Part shown: one piece after another, positions 7,560-17,989 of the stretch
Position numbering within the stretch: the stretch's first letter is position 1
How the letters are laid out: each line of letters starts with the position of its first letter
Made by a program: the position numbers and the translations under genes
Notes under the pieces: generated by a model
Seen by the model: only the letters and a program-made list of their open reading frames with translations
What the model was told of the DNA's origin: nothing
The model's database searches: none
Assembly: GCF_002174455.2 (NCBI RefSeq)
Contig: NZ_CP147246.1
Span: 833,501 to 897,500, forward strand
DNA: 64,000 nt
Reading direction: 5' to 3'
Origin: Enterococcus sp. 9D6_DIV0238
GTDB lineage: Bacteria > Bacillota > Bacilli > Lactobacillales > Enterococcaceae

Positions 7560-8835
7560 ATGTTGTCTGAATGAACCGAACCAATTCTTCGCCAAATGCG
7601 GAGCAGCTCAACAGCATTGCTTGATCCATTTGATCAGCGAAATCTTTTGTTACAGTTTTGTTCACCAGTGCCTGTTCAATGCTTTCAGTGATCAATCGAC
7701 TGACCTCATCCCAGCCAAGATATTCAAACATCAACGCACCTGATAATAGTAACGAAGAAGGATTTAACTGATTCAAACCAGCAAATTCAGGTGCTGTCCC
7801 ATGGGTTGCTTCGAAAATGCCATGACCTGTCTGCAAGTTTAAGTTTGCACCAGGTGCGATTCCGATTCCGCCAACCTGAGCAGCCAAAGCATCCGAGATA
7901 TAATCTCCGTTTAAATTCAAGGTAGCGATCACGTCATATTTATCTGGATGCAATAAAATATCTTGTAAGAAAATATCTGCGATCCGATCTTTAATAATCA
8001 ATTTCCCTGCCTTTTCAGCTTCCAACAATTGATGGTCAGCTTCTGTCTTTCCGAGTTCTTTTTTGACTTTCTCATATGTCTGCCAAGTAAAAACTTGATT
8101 GCCGAACTCCTCTTCAGCTAACGTATAGCCCCATTTTTTAAATCCACCCTCAGTAAATTTCATGATGTTGCCTTTATGCACAAGTGTTACTGATTTGCGT
8201 TGATGTTTCAACGCGTGCTCAATGGCGTCCCGAACCAATCGTTCTGTTCCTTCTTTAGACACAGGTTTGATTCCAATCGCTGATGTTTTAGGGAAACGAA
8301 TCTTTTCGACTCCAAATTCTGTTCTTAAATAGCTAATCAATTTTTCCGCATCTGAACTTTCAGCAGGAAATTCAATTCCTGCATAAATATCCTCCGTATT
8401 TTCTCTAAAAATCATCATATCTGTAAGTTCCGGATGCTTTAGCGGAGAAGGCACACCAGTAAAGTAACGTACAGGCCTGTAGCATATATACAGATCCAAT
8501 TCTTGTCTTAGTGTAACATTCAAAGAACGAAAACCACCGCCGATCGGTGTTGTAAGTGGACCTTTGATCGCAACTAAATGTGTTTTGATCGTCTCTAACG
8601 TTTCTTCCGGCAGCCAATCTCCCGTCTGATCAAACGCTTTTTCTCCAGCCAATACCTCTTGCCAAACAACTTTCCTTTTCCCTTGATATGCCTTTTCTAC
8701 TGCGGCGTCAAAGACAGTTTTAGCCGCCTGCCAGATTTCAGGTCCAATGCCGTCCCCTTCTATAAATGGGATGATTGGATAATCTGAAACGACAAGTTGG
8801 CCGTTACTGAAAACAAGTTTTTCTCCTTTGGTCAT
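7558..8835 (-). CDS. icd: Isocitrate dehydrogenase, predicted NAD-preferring
   Basis: This 425-residue decarboxylating isocitrate dehydrogenase converts isocitrate to 2-oxoglutarate, the third step of the oxidative branch. Substrate residues are intact: the loop [21 protein letters not shown], the [11 protein letters not shown] block, and a [11 protein letters not shown] region. Aspartates for the metal lie in [14 protein letters not shown]. The cofactor pocket is odd. Where E. coli Icd has Lys344-Tyr345, Tyr391 and Arg395 for the NADP 2'-phosphate, this protein reads APEFAG and [11 protein letters not shown] (Glu, Phe, Lys, Asp). This argues for NAD, as I recall for streptococcal enzymes. 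The ATG overlaps the citZ stop by four bases, so translation is coupled. It is the last gene of the operon. Confidence 0.95.
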   Translation of the reverse strand: MTKGEKLVFSNGQLVVSDYPIIPFIEGDGIGPEIWQAAKTVFDAAVEKAYQGKRKVVWQEVLAGEKAFDQTGDWLPEETLETIKTHLVAIKGPLTTPIGGGFRSLNVTLRQELDLYICYRPVRYFTGVPSPLKHPELTDMMIFRENTEDIYAGIEFPAESSDAEKLISYLRTEFGVEKIRFPKTSAIGIKPVSKEGTERLVRDAIEHALKHQRKSVTLVHKGNIMKFTEGGFKKWGYTLAEEEFGNQVFTWQTYEKVKKELGKTEADHQLLEAEKAGKLIIKDRIADIFLQDILLHPDKYDVIATLNLNGDYISDALAAQVGGIGIAPGANLNLQTGHGIFEATHGTAPEFAGLNQLNPSSLLLSGALMFEYLGWDEVSRLITESIEQALVNKTVTKDFADQMDQAMLLSCSAFGEELVRFIQTT

Positions 8836-9977
8836 GCTTCGATTCCTCCTGAACGTAATTCTTCATCAAATGCCCGATAAGTCAAATGCTTTGGTCCTAC
8901 ATAGTGAGAGCGCGGACGGATCAAACAATCCTCTTGCTTTTGCTCGTAAATATGACCTAACCAACCAGATACTCGGCTCATCGCAAAAATCAATGTGAAC
9001 AGATCACTTTCAATATCTAAACAATGATAAACTGTTGCTGAGTAAAAATCGACATTAGGGATCAACCCCTTTGTTTCTTTTAAATAGCACTCAACCTGAC
9101 AAGATAAAAAGTACCACTGTTCTTTTTGCGTCAATGCCGTTAGTTCTTTTGCGAGCTTTTTCAAATGTTTTTTTCTTGGATCTTCTGTTTTGTAGACACG
9201 GTGCCCAAAGCCCATCACTTTTTCTTTACGATCTAATTTTTGATTCAAATACTCTTTAACACTCAAACTACCAGAATCAATTTCCATCAACATATCAAAT
9301 ACTCGTTCATTTGCTCCACCATGAAGCGGTCCTTTTAAAGAACCGATCGCAGCAGTAATACAGGAGTAGACGTCGGATAATGTCGATGCACAGACTCGCG
9401 CGGTAAAAGTGCTAGCATTCAAATCATGATCTGCATGCAACACCAATGCTTGATTCATTGCGGATACCTGTACAGCATTCGCTTCTTCGCCAGTGAGCAT
9501 ATAAAGAAAATTCGCCGCGATCGATAAATCACTTCTAGGCGCGATTGGATCCAAGCCTTTTCTTAACCGGGCATATGCCGCAATGATCGTTGGCATTTTA
9601 GCCTGCAAAGCGACACTTTGTTGATAAGATGAAGATTCATCTGTTTCTTCTGCATTTGGATCAAACACCCCTAAAAGTGAAATAGTCGATCTAAGAACAC
9701 TCATCGGATGAAGATTTTGCCGTGTCTGGATTTTCAAACATGTCACTATTGTGTCTGAGATCGGCATGGCAGCAGCTAAATCCTGTTTAAACTTGAACAG
9801 TTCTTGAGCATTTGGTACCTTAAGATACCATAAAAGATAAATCACTTCTTCAAACTGAACATTTTCAGCAACTAGATCATCAATATTAAAACCAGCAAAC
9901 AACAACTGATTTTCGACGATCGAACTGATCTTTGTTTCAGAAACCACGACACCATCTAAACCTCTATGGATCTCCAT
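8832..9977 (-). CDS. citZ: Citrate synthase
   Basis: This 381-residue enzyme condenses oxaloacetate with acetyl-CoA to form citrate. It is a short Gram-positive type citrate synthase without the NADH-binding N-terminal domain of the enterobacterial hexamers. Catalytic residues are in place: His in [14 protein letters not shown], His in [11 protein letters not shown], Arg in [10 protein letters not shown], and Asp in [18 protein letters not shown] stands six bases before the ATG. It overlaps icd by four bases, while 350 bases holding two composite repeat units separate it from acn upstream, so it may be partly uncoupled from acn. Together with acn and icd it gives 2-oxoglutarate, hence glutamate. 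Confidence 0.95.
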   Translation of the reverse strand: MEIHRGLDGVVVSETKISSIVENQLLFAGFNIDDLVAENVQFEEVIYLLWYLKVPNAQELFKFKQDLAAAMPISDTIVTCLKIQTRQNLHPMSVLRSTISLLGVFDPNAEETDESSSYQQSVALQAKMPTIIAAYARLRKGLDPIAPRSDLSIAANFLYMLTGEEANAVQVSAMNQALVLHADHDLNASTFTARVCASTLSDVYSCITAAIGSLKGPLHGGANERVFDMLMEIDSGSLSVKEYLNQKLDRKEKVMGFGHRVYKTEDPRKKHLKKLAKELTALTQKEQWYFLSCQVECYLKETKGLIPNVDFYSATVYHCLDIESDLFTLIFAMSRVSGWLGHIYEQKQEDCLIRPRSHYVGPKHLTYRAFDEELRSGGIEA

Positions 9978-9997
9978 CCAAATCCCTCCTTAAAATA

Positions 9998-10310
9998 AAA
10001 GCGGAACAGGCTCGTCAAGCTCTGACAGAAAAATAGGAAAAATCGATTGAGACGCTTTTTGTCTCACTCTATTTTTATCTTTTTTCCGAAGAGCTAGCCT
10101 GTGCAGCTGGATAACGATAATAGCGGAACAAGCCGTTTAGCCTTGACTGAAAAATAGGAAAAAGAAAAGGTGGTGCTTTTTACCACAATTTCTTTTTATC
10201 TTTTTTCTGAAAGTCTGGCTCATGCAGCTGGATAACATCAATCATCAACACTTTCTTTCAAAAATCTTGTACTGTTCATCATCAAATCAAATTCATTCTT
10301 TTACCACAGA
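9998..10310. repeat. Composite intergenic repeat array A (two hairpin units plus truncated D module)
   Basis: Two units begin with AGCGGAACA (about 9999 and 10122, period about 122) and end with GCAGCTGGATAAC. Unit 1 closes with ACAGGCT/AGCCTGT and unit 2 with AAGCC/GGCT; inner arms also differ but stay complementary (GAGAC/GTCTC in unit 1, GTGGT/ACCAC in unit 2). From about 10240 a decayed copy of the D module (ATCAACACTTTCT.. CTTGTACTGTTCATCATC) follows. The same elements occur at 21050-21475 and 42553-43125. The array fills the acn-citZ gap and is probably transcribed. Confidence 0.8.
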
Positions 10311-10326
10311 ACTAGCTATATGTTTT

Positions 10327-13041
10327 TCAAGCCATTTGTTCCAACTTTTTACGAATGACCATCGGTAATATACCACCATGCTGATAATACGTGATATCAA
10401 CCGCAGAATCGAAACGTAATAGCGTCTCAAATTCAATCGTTTCACCCGAATCTTTTTTCGCTGTGACCTTTACTGTATCTAAAATCCCTTTGGTTTCATC
10501 GATCTCGATATCGAATTGTTCAGTTCCTGTTAAACCTAAACTCTCCGCATCTTGACCTTTTAAAAATTGTAGCGGCAACACACCCATCATCACTAAATTC
10601 GAACGATGGATTCGCTCATAGCTTTTGGCAATCACAGCCTCTACACCCAATAACTGCACACCTTTTGCTGCCCAGTCTCTAGAAGAGCCCATTCCGTAGT
10701 CATCTCCAGCTAAGATCACGAGCTTGGTTCCTTCCTGCTGATATTTCATCGCTGCATCATAAATCGGCATTGTCTCTCTTGTGGGCTGGAATATGGTGTA
10801 TCCGCCTTCTATCTCTGGTACTAGCTGATTACGAATTCGAATATTGGCTAACGTTCCCCGCATCATTACTTCGTGATGACCTCTTCTTGCGCCATAAGAA
10901 TTAAATGCGCGGATGTCAACACCTTGTTCAGTCAAATACTGTCCTGCCGGGCTATTTTTTTGTATACTTCCAGCTGGTGAAATGTGATCAGTTGTCACCG
11001 AGTCTCCAAATTTAGCTAAAACTGCTAGATTCTTTAATGGTTCTCGTACGGTTCTTTCCTGAGACATTCCTTCAAAATAAGGAGGATTCGCTATATATGT
11101 TGACGCTTGATCCCAAGCATACAAGGGCTCTGCAGTCGTTTGAATTTTATTCCATTCTTCATTGTCATTGAATACTCCTGCATATTCTTGTTTATATAAT
11201 TCAGGAGTGACACACTGATCGATCAAATGCTGAACTTCTTCTCTAGAAGGCCATAAATCATTGAAATAGATTGGTATGCCATTTTTATCGATCCCTATTG
11301 GTTCATTAAACACATCAATAGCTACAGTTCCTGCTAATGCATATAGTACAACAAGCGGTGGTGATGCAAGATAGTTTGCCTTGACTAAAGGATGGATCCG
11401 TCCTTCAAAGTTACGATTCCCGCTTAATACTCCAGCAGTCAATAAGTCATTTTCTTTGATTACTTCTTCCACTTCTGGTTTTAATGCTCCTGAATTCCCT
11501 ATACAGGTAGTACAGCCATAGCCGACAAGATGAAATCCTAATGTCTCTAAATAAGGGAGCAGCCCAGCTTTTTCAAGGTAAGCAGTCACGACTTTGGACC
11601 CTGGCGCCAATGATGTTTTTACATAATTAGGCACTGTCAATCCCAGTTCAGCAGCCTTTTTAGCAACCAAACCAGCGCTTAACATCACAAAAGGGTTAGA
11701 TGTATTCGTACAGGAAGTAATCGCTGCAATCGCCAGCGCACCTGGTTTTAATTCATGGTGTTCTCCTTCTAGATCTAAAGGAATAGATTGTTCTTGCTGC
11801 TCCTTGGACAGACCAAATCCTTGAAGTCCACTTGGTGCATTGAGCGCTTCTTCAAAACTGTTTTTCATTTCTGTTAAAGGAATCAGATCTTGTGGTCGTT
11901 TTGGACCAGCTAAATTTGCTACTATCTTACTTAAGTCGATTTCGATCACTTTAGTGTAACTGGGCTCTTGATCAGTTGATGGCTCGTAAAATAGCTGATT
12001 CTCTTTTAAATAATGTTCTGCGACTTTTACAGCATGCTCTTCTCTTCCTGTCAAACGTAAATAACGAATCGTCTCGTCATCTACAGGAAAAAAGCCACAA
12101 GTAGCACCATATTCAGGTGCCATATTCGCAACAGTTGCTCGGTCTGCTAAACTCAAATTTACCAATCCGGGACCAAAGAATTCTACAAATTTACCAACGA
12201 CTTTTTGTTCACGTAACACCTGTGTTACTTTTAAAGCTAAATCTGTCGCAGTCGCTCCTTGAGAAAGCTCATTGACAAACCGTACGCCGATAACCTCTGG
12301 AATCGGAAAATAAGAAGGTTCGCCTAACATACTCGCTTCGGCTTCGATACCGCCAACTCCCCAGCCTAAAACACCTAAAGCATTGACCATCGTCGTATGT
12401 GAATCTGTCCCAACAAGTGTATCAGGATATAAAAGAGTGGATCGATCCTCCATTTTCTTTTGAATCACGACAGAAGCAAGATACTCCACATTGACTTGAT
12501 GAACGATACCTGTTGCTGGTGGTACGACACGGTAGTTATCAAAAACTTTTTGCGCCCAGCTCAAAAAGCGATAACGCTCCTGATTGCGTTGAAATTCCAT
12601 GCTCATATTAAGCTGCAAAGCTTGTTTTACACCTGCCACATCTACCTGGACAGAATGATCGATCACTAGATCAACAGGTACTTCTGGATTGATCGTAGTC
12701 GGATCACCGCCAAAATCTGCAATTGTTTTTCTTAATGAAGCAAGATCGACAACTGCTGGAACGCCAGTGAAATCTTGAAGAATCACACGTGCAGGTTTAA
12801 AAGGAACCTCTCCTACATTTTTTTCTTTTGCAGACCAATTTGCCAATTGATCGATATGTTGCTGAGTGATGCCTGTCCCATTTTTCTGCCGCAGTAAAGA
12901 TTCTAATAATACCCGAATACTAAAAGGTAACTTTGAAACAAAAAGATTTTGTTCTGTTTCAAGTGACGCTAACTCATAGTAATGATATTTTTGGTTGTCA
13001 TAGTAAAAAAATGTTTCTGCCGATCGTTGTTTAGAAATCAA
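10327..13041 (-). CDS. acnA: Aconitate hydratase (aconitase A)
   Basis: This protein of about 904 residues is a monomeric [4Fe-4S] enzyme of the AcnA/IRP1 class, which isomerises citrate to isocitrate. The three cluster cysteines are visible in [10 protein letters not shown] and in [11 protein letters not shown]. Substrate-binding blocks include [22 protein letters not shown] near residue 210, [12 protein letters not shown] near 535 and [16 protein letters not shown] near 780. Length is normal. The start is unusual: AGGAGG sits too close to an ATG at 13047, while a TTG at 13041 has correct spacing, so I chose TTG. It leads the acn-citZ-icd operon from a strong promoter 110 bases upstream. Confidence 0.93.
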   Translation of the reverse strand: MISKQRSAETFFYYDNQKYHYYELASLETEQNLFVSKLPFSIRVLLESLLRQKNGTGITQQHIDQLANWSAKEKNVGEVPFKPARVILQDFTGVPAVVDLASLRKTIADFGGDPTTINPEVPVDLVIDHSVQVDVAGVKQALQLNMSMEFQRNQERYRFLSWAQKVFDNYRVVPPATGIVHQVNVEYLASVVIQKKMEDRSTLLYPDTLVGTDSHTTMVNALGVLGWGVGGIEAEASMLGEPSYFPIPEVIGVRFVNELSQGATATDLALKVTQVLREQKVVGKFVEFFGPGLVNLSLADRATVANMAPEYGATCGFFPVDDETIRYLRLTGREEHAVKVAEHYLKENQLFYEPSTDQEPSYTKVIEIDLSKIVANLAGPKRPQDLIPLTEMKNSFEEALNAPSGLQGFGLSKEQQEQSIPLDLEGEHHELKPGALAIAAITSCTNTSNPFVMLSAGLVAKKAAELGLTVPNYVKTSLAPGSKVVTAYLEKAGLLPYLETLGFHLVGYGCTTCIGNSGALKPEVEEVIKENDLLTAGVLSGNRNFEGRIHPLVKANYLASPPLVVLYALAGTVAIDVFNEPIGIDKNGIPIYFNDLWPSREEVQHLIDQCVTPELYKQEYAGVFNDNEEWNKIQTTAEPLYAWDQASTYIANPPYFEGMSQERTVREPLKNLAVLAKFGDSVTTDHISPAGSIQKNSPAGQYLTEQGVDIRAFNSYGARRGHHEVMMRGTLANIRIRNQLVPEIEGGYTIFQPTRETMPIYDAAMKYQQEGTKLVILAGDDYGMGSSRDWAAKGVQLLGVEAVIAKSYERIHRSNLVMMGVLPLQFLKGQDAESLGLTGTEQFDIEIDETKGILDTVKVTAKKDSGETIEFETLLRFDSAVDITYYQHGGILPMVIRKKLEQMA

Positions 13042-13157
13042 AACCATCCCTCCTAAATTTGAGCGTTGCACAATACCTCTACTTTTAAACAAAGTAAAAA
13101 CTCACACTTTTTATTAATCTTTGATTAGAAGTATTTATGCATTATCTAATTTTAGCT

Positions 13158-13186
13158 ATTATAACGGCATTATAACGGAATGTAAA
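13158..13186 (-). promoter_or_regulatory. Promoter of the acn-citZ-icd operon
   Basis: TTTACA (13186-13181), a 17-base spacer and TATAAT (13163-13158) give a start near 13151 and a leader of about 110 bases. A second TATAAT-like hexamer sits inside the spacer. I see no clear operator. Confidence 0.75.
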
Positions 13187-13459
13187 CCCTTAAACAAATG
13201 AGAAAAGTTAGGTTAATTGACTTTACCATGTCAGATTTACGTAATATAAAAAGATGTGTAAAACCGCTAAAAATAGGTGATCTCTTTTTATTACCCCTTT
13301 TAAAATTAGCTATTTTACATGTTTTTCACATTTAATTTTAACCTTATATGCATTTTATGTATCTCAGACATTTGTTTGGTTTAGTTTACATCATTTGGAA
13401 TGTATTTCAGTAAGTCTTATGTATTTTTATCAATTTCATGTAAGATGGATTTTTTTATT

Positions 13460-13517
13460 TTTGCAGTAAAAATAAGAGTGCATGACAAAACTAATGATCA
13501 GTTTTGTTTCGCACTCT
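13460..13517 (-). terminator. Terminator of the citrate/OAD operon
   Basis: On the minus strand AGAGTGC..ACAAAACT pairs with AGTTTTGT..GCACTCT and is followed by TATTTTTA. It lies about 130 bases after oadA, behind a second hairpin, and shields the divergent-facing acn promoter. Confidence 0.75.
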
Positions 13518-13533
13518 AAAGCTTAATAAACGG

Positions 13534-13582
13534 CAGAAACAGAAGCAACTCCTGGTTATTTCTCGGAGTTGCTTCTGTTTCA
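13534..13582. repeat. Hairpin repeat of the AGAAGCAA / TTATTTCTCGG family
   Basis: An 17- to 18-bp stem from AGAAACAGAAGCAACTCC to its complement, with loop TGGTTATTTCTC. The loop side TTATTTCTCGG and the arm CAGAAGCAA recur in the larger palindrome at 32950-33058, so this looks like an internally deleted member of the same repeat family rather than only a terminator. Confidence 0.6.
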
Positions 13583-13647
13583 ACTTCTAAATACAAGTAT
13601 CCGTTCCATATATCAAAACCAAGCACTTATGAGTCTTGCTGTTTTTT

Positions 13648-15039
13648 TTAAATATCCAATGTCACAGTGACTTCTTGAATCGGAATATCATAAAAACGGT
13701 CTTCTCTTCTACCTAAAAAGTCTTTTCCTTGTTGTGGGAATAAAGCATACATCAAGACATCTTCTGTTGATTTTGCATACTCCTTGATTTCTGCTTCATA
13801 CGTCGACATCTCAGGTGTTAGTAAATCCGCAGGACGAACAGTGATAACTTCCTCGTCTCCAATGATCAATTTAGTCATTTCTTCAGAGATCGCTACAGGT
13901 GGTTTCCCATATAATCCTTTGACATAGTCTTTGATTTCTTTTGGTACTATTTTATAGCGTTCCCCACTAATAACATTCATCACCGCTTGCGTTCCCACCA
14001 TTTGTGACAATGGCGTTACCAATGGCGGATATCCAAGATCAGCTCGGACTTTCGGTACTTCTTTCAATACTTCCTCATATTTATCAACAAGTCCTTGCTC
14101 CGTTAACTGGCTCAACAAATTAGACAACATACCACCAGGTACTTTATAAAGTAATGTTTTAGGTTCCGTATCTTTGACCTTCGGATTTAAAAGACCTTCT
14201 TCTCTAAAGCTATCACGAATCGGATTAAAGTAATCTGCGATTTCTGCAACTTTATTCATATTTAAGTGTGTATCATAGCCTAGGTTTTCTAAAGCCAAAG
14301 CCATAGATTCTGTTGCAGGTTGGCTAGTCCCTCCTGAGAAAGAGGAAATTGCTGTATCGATAATGTCTGCACCTGCTTCAACTGCTTTCAAGTACGTCAT
14401 TTCAGCGATCCCGCTTGTCGCGTGTGTATGGACTTCTAAAGGCACTTGAATGTTGCTTTTGATTTCCGTCACTAAACGGTACGCATCATTTGGTGTTAGG
14501 ATTCCTGCCATGTCTTTGATGCAAATTGAGTCCGCACCCATTTTTTCAAGTTCCGTCGTTAAATTCACAAAATAATCGATTGTATGAAACTCACTTGTCG
14601 TATAAGAAATTGCAGGTTGACAATGACCACCGTATTTCTTTGTGGCTTCAATCGATGTTTGCAGATTTCTAGTATCATTCAACGCATCAAAAACGCGAAT
14701 GATATCAATACCGTTCTCGATCGATTTTTGTACGAAGGCTTCAACGACATCATCTGCATAGTTTTTATAACCTAATAAATTTTGTCCTCTTAACAACATT
14801 TGTAATTTGGTATGTTTTACGGCTTTTCTAATTGCTCGTAATCGTTCCCATGGATCTTCGTTCAAGAAGCGGATACACGCATCAAAAGTCGCGCCGCCCC
14901 ACATCTCTAATGCATGAAAACCAGCCTCATCCAAAGTTTGGATAATTGGCAACATATCACTTGTTGGCATACGTGTAGCGATTTGGCTTTGTTGTCCGTC
15001 ACGCAGAACGGTTTCTGTAAAAAGTACTTCTTTTGTCAT
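13648..15039 (-). CDS. oadA: Oxaloacetate decarboxylase alpha subunit (carboxyltransferase)
   Basis: This 463-residue TIM-barrel carboxyltransferase removes the carboxyl group of oxaloacetate and passes it to biotin on the separate OadD protein. Motifs visible are ETVLRDGQQS at the N-terminus, the active-site lysine region DSICIKDMAGIL near 175, the metal-binding HTHATSG near 207, and ALNDTRN. Unlike the enterobacterial alpha subunit of about 590 residues it lacks a fused biotin domain, which explains the separate carrier gene. It overlaps citX by four bases and is the last gene of the leftward operon, as in E. faecalis, but citM does not follow it here. Confidence 0.93.
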   Translation of the reverse strand: MTKEVLFTETVLRDGQQSQIATRMPTSDMLPIIQTLDEAGFHALEMWGGATFDACIRFLNEDPWERLRAIRKAVKHTKLQMLLRGQNLLGYKNYADDVVEAFVQKSIENGIDIIRVFDALNDTRNLQTSIEATKKYGGHCQPAISYTTSEFHTIDYFVNLTTELEKMGADSICIKDMAGILTPNDAYRLVTEIKSNIQVPLEVHTHATSGIAEMTYLKAVEAGADIIDTAISSFSGGTSQPATESMALALENLGYDTHLNMNKVAEIADYFNPIRDSFREEGLLNPKVKDTEPKTLLYKVPGGMLSNLLSQLTEQGLVDKYEEVLKEVPKVRADLGYPPLVTPLSQMVGTQAVMNVISGERYKIVPKEIKDYVKGLYGKPPVAISEEMTKLIIGDEEVITVRPADLLTPEMSTYEAEIKEYAKSTEDVLMYALFPQQGKDFLGRREDRFYDIPIQEVTVTLDI

Positions 15040-15578
15040 TTCATCTTTCCTTTCTCAATGAGTTGACTGATTGCTTGCTGCATTTCTTCTATACTATGAC
15101 GTCGTTGGCGCCCGCAAATCTTTGCTTCATCTTCACAGATAAAACAACGACGCACGGGATAACCCAACTCTGTCCGACTAATAGAAAGTAGTTGTTGCTC
15201 TTTTGGATAAAGAACATCTAAGTCCAGCAAGCGACCATAAGGATGGCTCTCTTCCAAATCGATCAGTTGTTTTTTTAATACTTCAGGTGTCTCTCTAATG
15301 ACTAAATAATATTCAGGTCCTGTTTTTACGTCACGGTATTTACGTGCAACTCTTTTTTCAGGAGGAATCAGCCGATCGATTGCTTCAATGACAGTTAAAA
15401 AAGCGGCTTTGAGTTGCTCATTCGTTTTTACAGGACCAGGAATATTCATGGTTGCGCTCAACAATATTTCATGCGGATGCTTTCCTAAAAGTTCACGCTG
15501 AATCAATACGCGTTTTTCTCTTGCATTCATCATATCGATCAGTTCAACTTCTTCACCTTGAAAATAGGCTTTACACAT
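15036..15578 (-). CDS. citX: Apo-citrate lyase phosphoribosyl-dephospho-CoA transferase
   Basis: This protein of about 180 residues transfers the 2'-(5''-triphosphoribosyl)-3'-dephospho-CoA group, made by CitG, onto the serine of CitD. The family core is visible as DMMNAREKRVLIQRELL, ILLSATMNIPGPVKT near residue 55, GPEYYLV and YGRLLDLDV (the conserved GRLxDLDV motif). A cysteine pair near the C-terminus (RRCFICEDEAKICGRQRRH) matches the typical CitX ending. I chose the ATG at 15578, which overlaps the citF stop by eight bases. A frame 13 codons longer exists but would overlap citF more. It overlaps oadA by four bases. Confidence 0.9.
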   Translation of the reverse strand: MCKAYFQGEEVELIDMMNAREKRVLIQRELLGKHPHEILLSATMNIPGPVKTNEQLKAAFLTVIEAIDRLIPPEKRVARKYRDVKTGPEYYLVIRETPEVLKKQLIDLEESHPYGRLLDLDVLYPKEQQLLSISRTELGYPVRRCFICEDEAKICGRQRRHSIEEMQQAISQLIEKGKMK

Positions 15579-17100
15579 TTCTGACCACATCGATGATCGA
15601 ACCGTCACGGTATTCAATCAAAGCAACGACTTTTTCTCCATATTGAATAGCTTCTGGACGATCAACGATACTGTATGCTTTTTCCTGCAGTTCTTTTATT
15701 GTAAATTTAGGCACATCAAGTCCTTCAAAATGCTTCATTAAATCTTCCCGTTCCGGATTGATAGCAATACCGATCTCTGTTACAACAACATCAATACTGC
15801 TGCCTGGTGTAACAACCGTGTTGACTTCCTCAACAATTGTTGGGATTCTGCCGCGGATCAACGGAGCAATGACTAAGCTCATTTTACAAGCAGCACTTGT
15901 ATCTGAGTGTCCGCCCGATGCCCCGCGAATCACACCGTCAGAGCCGGTGATGACATTGACATTAAAATTCGTATCGATTTCAAGCGCTGAAAGAATCGCT
16001 GTATCAAGTTGATTGATCACAGATCCTTTGCTTAATGGCGATGCGTACATGTTCGCATCGATCTCATAATGATTGTCATTAGCACCCAATGACACTGCTG
16101 ATGGATGATCGAAATCTTGGACATCAATGATTTTTTCTACTAATCCGTCTTCTAACAACTCGACCATCGCATTCGTGATACCGCCTAAAGCAAAGCTTGC
16201 AGTGATCCCATCTTTGATCATCGCTTCTTTTAAAAATCTAGATACGGCCAAAGCCGCTCCACCTGTTCCTGTTTGGAAGGAAAAACCATTTTTATAATAA
16301 GGTGAGTGAGTGATCACTTTAGCTGCATACTCTGCAATCAAAAGTTCTTTAGGATTCTTAGTAAAACGAGTAGCTCCTTTGGCGATCCCAGCTGGATCAC
16401 CGATCGCATCAACTTCAACAACAAAATCAACATCTGTTTGCGGAATACTGATCGGTGTATTCGGATATGGCATCAAGCTATCTGTAATGATCACTACTTG
16501 ATCAGCATACTTCGCATCGATCATCGCGTAGCCTAAAGAACCACAAGTTGCTTTTCCTTTTGTTCCATTGACATTGCCATAAGCATCCGAGCTTGGTGCT
16601 CCTAAAAAGGCAACATCGATGTGAATGTCTCCTGCAGCAATTGCGCGGGCTCTACCACCATGAGAGCGAATAACAACTGGATTTTCCATAATGCCTTCTG
16701 AAATCGCTGCTCCGACTTTATCACGTAGACCGCTTGAGGTGATATTTGTAACGACTCCATTTTTAATATGCTCGATCAATGGTTCATGAACATTGGCGAT
16801 CGAGCTCGGGGCAATCGATAAGTTCTTGATTCCCATTGCTGCGATTTCCTCTAAAACCATATTCATGACAAAATCACCTTCACGGAAATGGTGATGGAAT
16901 GAAATCGTCATTCCGTCTTTTAGTCCTGTTTTTTCAATCGCTTCTCTTAAGCTCCCCAATAATTTTGTATCACGTGGTCTAACCGGCTGGATCGTTCGGC
17001 TGGATTCTTTATATTCATGGATATTCGTGAACTCACCGGAAAACACGCCATAATTTTCAGCATAATTATCTGGAATTTCTTTGCCTACATTATTTTTCAT
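15571..17100 (-). CDS. citF: Citrate lyase alpha subunit (citrate CoA-transferase)
   Basis: This 509-residue subunit of the citrate lyase complex exchanges the acetyl group on the CitD prosthetic thioester for citrate, giving citryl-ACP. Family features include SFHHHFREGDFVMNMVLEE near residue 65, the glycine-rich RSHGGRARAI, TGTGGAALAVSRFL near 275, ALGGITNAM and GASGGHSDT near 410. Length matches other CitF proteins. It starts one base after citE ends. The end runs into citX with a short overlap. With CitD and CitE it forms the cytoplasmic lyase that yields acetate and oxaloacetate. Confidence 0.95.
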   Translation of the reverse strand: MKNNVGKEIPDNYAENYGVFSGEFTNIHEYKESSRTIQPVRPRDTKLLGSLREAIEKTGLKDGMTISFHHHFREGDFVMNMVLEEIAAMGIKNLSIAPSSIANVHEPLIEHIKNGVVTNITSSGLRDKVGAAISEGIMENPVVIRSHGGRARAIAAGDIHIDVAFLGAPSSDAYGNVNGTKGKATCGSLGYAMIDAKYADQVVIITDSLMPYPNTPISIPQTDVDFVVEVDAIGDPAGIAKGATRFTKNPKELLIAEYAAKVITHSPYYKNGFSFQTGTGGAALAVSRFLKEAMIKDGITASFALGGITNAMVELLEDGLVEKIIDVQDFDHPSAVSLGANDNHYEIDANMYASPLSKGSVINQLDTAILSALEIDTNFNVNVITGSDGVIRGASGGHSDTSAACKMSLVIAPLIRGRIPTIVEEVNTVVTPGSSIDVVVTEIGIAINPEREDLMKHFEGLDVPKFTIKELQEKAYSIVDRPEAIQYGEKVVALIEYRDGSIIDVVRNV

Positions 17101-17101
17101 T

Positions 17102-17989
17102 CTAGACTTCCTCCTCAGAAATCAATTTTGCTGCGATCGCTAAAGCAATGACACGTTCTGCTCGTTCAACGATCGGTTTGTCGACCATTTTTCCGTTGAC
17201 TGAGATAACACCAGAGCCTTTTGCTTCGGCTTCGCGGATTCCCCAGATCACTTCTTTTGCTTGTTGAATCTCTTTAGCAGTTGGTTCATAAACACTATTT
17301 ACTAAAGGAATTTGACGAGGGTTGATCACTGATTTTCCATCAAAGCCTAGTTGTTTGATCTGCTCAACCTCAGCTAAGAAGCCTTCTGTATTATCGACAT
17401 CTGAGTAAACCGTATCGATTGCAGCGATTCCTGCAGCTCTAGCAGAATGTAAAATAAAGCTGCGGGCAAAAAAGAGCTCTTGTCCATTGGGATAGCGGTG
17501 TGTTTTCATATTCGTCACATAATCTTCTGCACCTAATGCGATACCGATCAGCCGTTCGCTAGCCTTAGCGATTTCACGCGCATTCAGCACACCTTCCGCT
17601 GATTCGATCGCTGCCATCATTTTCGTCGTACCCACTTCAATCGTGTATTTCTTTTCCATTTCAGTGATAACGTTATCTACATCTACGATATCTTGAGCCG
17701 TTTCTGTTTTAGGTAAACGAATGACATCTACGCCAGCTAAAACCATCGCCTCAATATCCTGATGCCCAACTGTATCTAATCCATTGATTCGAACCACTGT
17801 TTCCACCATTGAATAATCAAATGTTCGTAAAGCATTGTAGACAAGCAGGCGTGCACTGTCTTTTTCTTTTAACGAAACAGCATCTTCCAAATCAAACATC
17901 ACAGAGTCTGCGCCATATAATGTTGCATCCCGCAACATCGATGCGTTCGCTCCGGGTACAAACATCATTGTTCTTCTTAAGCGTTCCAT
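17102..17989 (-). CDS. citE: Citrate lyase beta subunit (citryl-ACP lyase)
   Basis: This 295-residue TIM-barrel enzyme of the HpcH/HpaI family cleaves citryl-ACP to acetyl-ACP and oxaloacetate. Signature segments are [15 protein letters not shown] at the N-terminus, [43 protein letters not shown] (metal-ligand glutamate) and [11 protein letters not shown] (metal-ligand aspartate). I start at the ATG at 17989, eight bases after AGGTG; a TTG-initiated frame six codons longer lacks such a site. It overlaps citD by 13 bases and stops one base before citF, so the three subunits are translationally coupled. Confidence 0.95.
   Translation of the reverse strand: MERLRRTMMFVPGANASMLRDATLYGADSVMFDLEDAVSLKEKDSARLLVYNALRTFDYSMVETVVRINGLDTVGHQDIEAMVLAGVDVIRLPKTETAQDIVDVDNVITEMEKKYTIEVGTTKMMAAIESAEGVLNAREIAKASERLIGIALGAEDYVTNMKTHRYPNGQELFFARSFILHSARAAGIAAIDTVYSDVDNTEGFLAEVEQIKQLGFDGKSVINPRQIPLVNSVYEPTAKEIQQAKEVIWGIREAEAKGSGVISVNGKMVDKPIVERAERVIALAIAAKLISEEEV

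Larger units (their letters stand above)
13187..13647. other. Gap between acn promoter and oadA
   Basis: From 13187 to about 13455 there is AT-rich sequence in which I see nothing. From 13460 to 13582 lie two hairpins, listed separately, that follow the oadA stop on the leftward strand. Confidence 0.6.

Noticed and set aside
9998..10310. Possible CRISPR array or insertion sequence
   Set aside because: Unit length of about 120, strong internal palindromes and absence of spacers, cas genes, transposase or target-site duplications exclude both.
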